Source: Ornithinibacillus californiensis (GTDB lineage Bacteria; Bacillota; Bacilli; Bacillales; Amphibacillaceae). From it: 64,000 bases of DNA. Positions within the stretch are counted from its first letter, which is position 1. Each line of letters opens with the position of its first letter. The translations under genes were made by a program, and so were the position numbers. Positions 62,426-64,000 of the stretch are shown here, piece by piece. Where the stretch lies: assembly GCF_001038485.1 (NCBI RefSeq), contig NZ_LDUE01000019.1, positions 1-64,000 of the forward strand, written 5' to 3'. The notes beneath the pieces were generated by a model, which was given only the letters and a program-made list of their open reading frames with translations, ran no database searches and had not been told where the DNA came from.

Positions 62426-63250
62426 TTAAAAGTCATCTGGATTCGAACCACGTCTATCATTAATATTCAATCCATCAATCTGTGCCATATCTTCATCTGT
62501 TAATACAAAATCAAATATGTCTGCATTTTCTCGTATCCTCTCTGCCTTCACAGATTTAGGAATAGTAATGACATTGTTTTGAATATCCCAGCGGAGTATT
62601 ACTTGGGCTACCGACTTTCCATGTTTGTTGGCAATAGCCATCAAAGTAGGCTCATCAAGTAGATCACCACGTTTTAATGGTGACCAAGCTTCCAACTGAA
62701 TGTTTTGACTCTCACAAAACGCCTTTAGTTCAACTTGTGCCAAATGTGGATGATATTCCACCTGATTCACCACTGGCTTAATTTTGCATTCCATCAATAA
62801 ATCTTCCAAATGATGAATATGGAAATTGCTTACCCCAATGGCACGAACTTTTCCTTCATCATACAACTTCTCTAAAGCACGAAACGTTTCCTTGAACTTC
62901 CCTCGAACTGGCCAATGCACTAAGTAAAGGTCCAAGTATTCCATGCCAAGCTTCTCTAAGCTCTCATCAAAAGCTTGTAAAGTCGATTCGTAGCCTTGTT
63001 GGTCATTCCACACTTTAGAAGTAATAAATAATTCCTCACGAGGAACACCTGATTCGCGTACTGCCTGGCCGACACCGCGTTCATTTCCGTATAAGGATGC
63101 TGTATCGATGCTTCTATAGCCTAAAGCAATTGCTGCTCGCACCGCCTGAATGACTGTTTCGCCATCCTCCACTTTGTAAACTCCGAGACCAAATCCTGGC
63201 ATTTTCACACTGTTATTTAAGATAACCTTATCATTTAGACTAGAAATCAT
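62426..63250 (-). CDS. Aldo/keto reductase
   Basis: A 274-aa NADPH-dependent reductase. It has [33 protein letters not shown] (catalytic Asp and Tyr), [16 protein letters not shown] (Lys), [19 protein letters not shown] (His), [12 protein letters not shown] and [23 protein letters not shown] (coenzyme binding). It matches the Bacillus YtbE/YvgN (AKR5G) group, which reduces glyoxal, methylglyoxal and other aldehydes. It is 38 nt upstream of the REP half-site near glpX and probably monocistronic. Confidence 0.9.
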   Translation of the reverse strand: MISSLNDKVILNNSVKMPGFGLGVYKVEDGETVIQAVRAAIALGYRSIDTASLYGNERGVGQAVRESGVPREELFITSKVWNDQQGYESTLQAFDESLEKLGMEYLDLYLVHWPVRGKFKETFRALEKLYDEGKVRAIGVSNFHIHHLEDLLMECKIKPVVNQVEYHPHLAQVELKAFCESQNIQLEAWSPLKRGDLLDEPTLMAIANKHGKSVAQVILRWDIQNNVITIPKSVKAERIRENADIFDFVLTDEDMAQIDGLNINDRRGSNPDDF

Positions 63251-63265
63251 TCCACTACCCCTTTC

Positions 63266-63282
63266 TAGAGGGTCAGTCCCTC
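63266..63282. repeat. REP half-site, copy 10
   Basis: AGAGGGTCAGTCCCTCT is a single palindromic REP arm without a partner, upstream of the aldo/keto reductase gene. It is probably a decayed or solo copy. Confidence 0.6.
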
Positions 63283-63288
63283 TTTAGA

Positions 63289-64000
63289 TTAAACTAACTC
63301 TCTAATAGATTCGATCACTTTAGATTCTTGTGTCGTATGGTCAATCACTAGCGATTGGGTTCTAATTTGGGAGGATTCTTTCTTAACACCTTTTAGGAAC
63401 AGCGTATCCGTAATCGCCGTTGCAATAAATAATCCTTGTTCACTTGCCACAAGGTCTTTATGACGTAAAACTGTCTTCGGATTCGAAAGCCCCATCGCAA
63501 GGCAGCGCTCATATTCTTTTTCATTACGAAATGCTAAACGAGCTTGCATCTCACCACCAAGACATTTCACTGCAACAGCAGCTAACACGCCTTCAGGTGC
63601 TCCTCCAACGTTATAAAGCATGTCGTATTCTTCCGGATTAATAGAAGGAAGTAGTGACTTTAAAACATCCCCATCTTGAAATATTTCCACGTTAACGCCA
63701 TTTTCCCTCATTATTTGTATTGCTTCATCGTGTCTAGGACGGTCTTGAATGACTACGCACAGCTGGTCTAAGCGCTTATTTTTAGCCTCTGCCACAGCCT
63801 TTAAGTTATGTAAAAGTGGTGCTTCCAAATCAATAACACCTTTGGCTTCTTTCCCAACAATCATTTTCTCCATATACATGTCCGGTGCATGTAGTAATGT
63901 CCCTCTAGGAGCAGCTGCAATTACCGCAATACCATTATCCTTGCCTGCTACGGTAGGTGTTGTCCCATCAATCGGGTCCACTGCAATATCTAACTTTGGT
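63289..64000 (-). CDS. glpX: Fructose-1,6-bisphosphatase class II (partial, 5' end outside the window)
   Basis: The window holds the C-terminal ~236 residues in an open frame that runs off the right edge. VDPIDGTTP is the Li+-sensitive phosphatase motif with metal-binding Asp residues. VVIQDRPRHDEAIQIMRENG and NVGGAPEGVLAAVAVKCLGG complete the GlpX signature, where the GGAPEG Glu binds metal. Class II FBPases hydrolyse fructose-1,6-bisphosphate in gluconeogenesis. Context does not show whether this copy is glpX of the fba-tal-murA type cluster, because the neighbour is cut off. Confidence 0.9.
   Translation of the reverse strand, partial: PKLDIAVDPIDGTTPTVAGKDNGIAVIAAAPRGTLLHAPDMYMEKMIVGKEAKGVIDLEAPLLHNLKAVAEAKNKRLDQLCVVIQDRPRHDEAIQIMRENGVNVEIFQDGDVLKSLLPSINPEEYDMLYNVGGAPEGVLAAVAVKCLGGEMQARLAFRNEKEYERCLAMGLSNPKTVLRHKDLVASEQGLFIATAITDTLFLKGVKKESSQIRTQSLVIDHTTQESKVIESIRELV

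Overview
The window looks like a chromosomal segment of a low-GC, spore-forming member of the Bacillaceae, most likely an Oceanobacillus/Ornithinibacillus/Virgibacillus-like genus. The evidence is strong AGGAGG-type ribosome binding sites, ATG/GTG/TTG starts, a Spo0E-like regulator, CtaG/CtaB haem-copper oxidase assembly genes, tripartite Na+-type carriers, and repeat families typical of these genomes. No rRNA, tRNA, prophage or CRISPR array was seen. The organism call is an inference from gene content.

Layout. 0-8 kb: a probable minus-strand catabolic and transport operon (TAXI receptor, DUF1850, fused TRAP permease, DASS carrier, L-2-hydroxyglutarate oxidase) behind a cre-like site, then an AbrB-type membrane protein. 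8-14 kb: DUF2243/CtaG, proline dehydrogenase, a polar amino acid ABC importer and an SH3-amidase. 14-24 kb: an N-succinylamino acid racemase / GNAT / M20 operon of the D- to L-amino-acid type, a LolD/FtsX-like exporter, and an alanine-type symporter with a YtcJ-like amidohydrolase. 24-30 kb: RNase H-like protein, CBS-ACT protein, a lipoprotein, a frameshifted ctaB, an EamA exporter and an LRR-TraB lipoprotein. 30-41 kb: two tandem giant paralogues (about 1790 aa each) with a degenerate kinase domain, AAA ATPase, TPR-like repeats, GAF, GGDEF and GAF. A c-di-GMP-I riboswitch with terminator precedes the upstream copy, and an eroded aptamer with an intact terminator precedes the downstream copy. 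42-49 kb: AtoE-type carrier, a 52-aa Spo0E-like gene, and a complete sucrose locus (scrK, scrB, scrA, scrR) with three palindromic LacI-type operators. 49-64 kb: small conserved proteins, an HD-GYP protein, a 22-aa Cys-Trp-Trp-Cys peptide gene followed by a PqqD-like/M50 membrane protease, a DctPQM TRAP system, an ABC exporter, a RAYT transposase, a lipoprotein, an aldo/keto reductase and the 3' part of glpX.

Two repeat systems overlay the genes. One is a REP-like family built on GGGACAGTCCC. It is densest at 50-63 kb around a REP-associated tyrosine transposase, and its copies often sit directly after stop codons. The other is a GC-rich interspersed repeat (three copies) whose terminal arms differ between copies but stay complementary within each copy, pointing to a structured element.

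The most promising undescribed system is the 22-aa peptide gene at 54100-54168 with its adjacent PqqD/M50 protease, directly behind an HD-GYP gene. It may be a modified or processed peptide (RiPP or signal) system. The most interesting regulatory arrangement is the c-di-GMP hub: duplicated giant GGDEF proteins under riboswitch-type leaders, plus an HD-GYP phosphodiesterase candidate.
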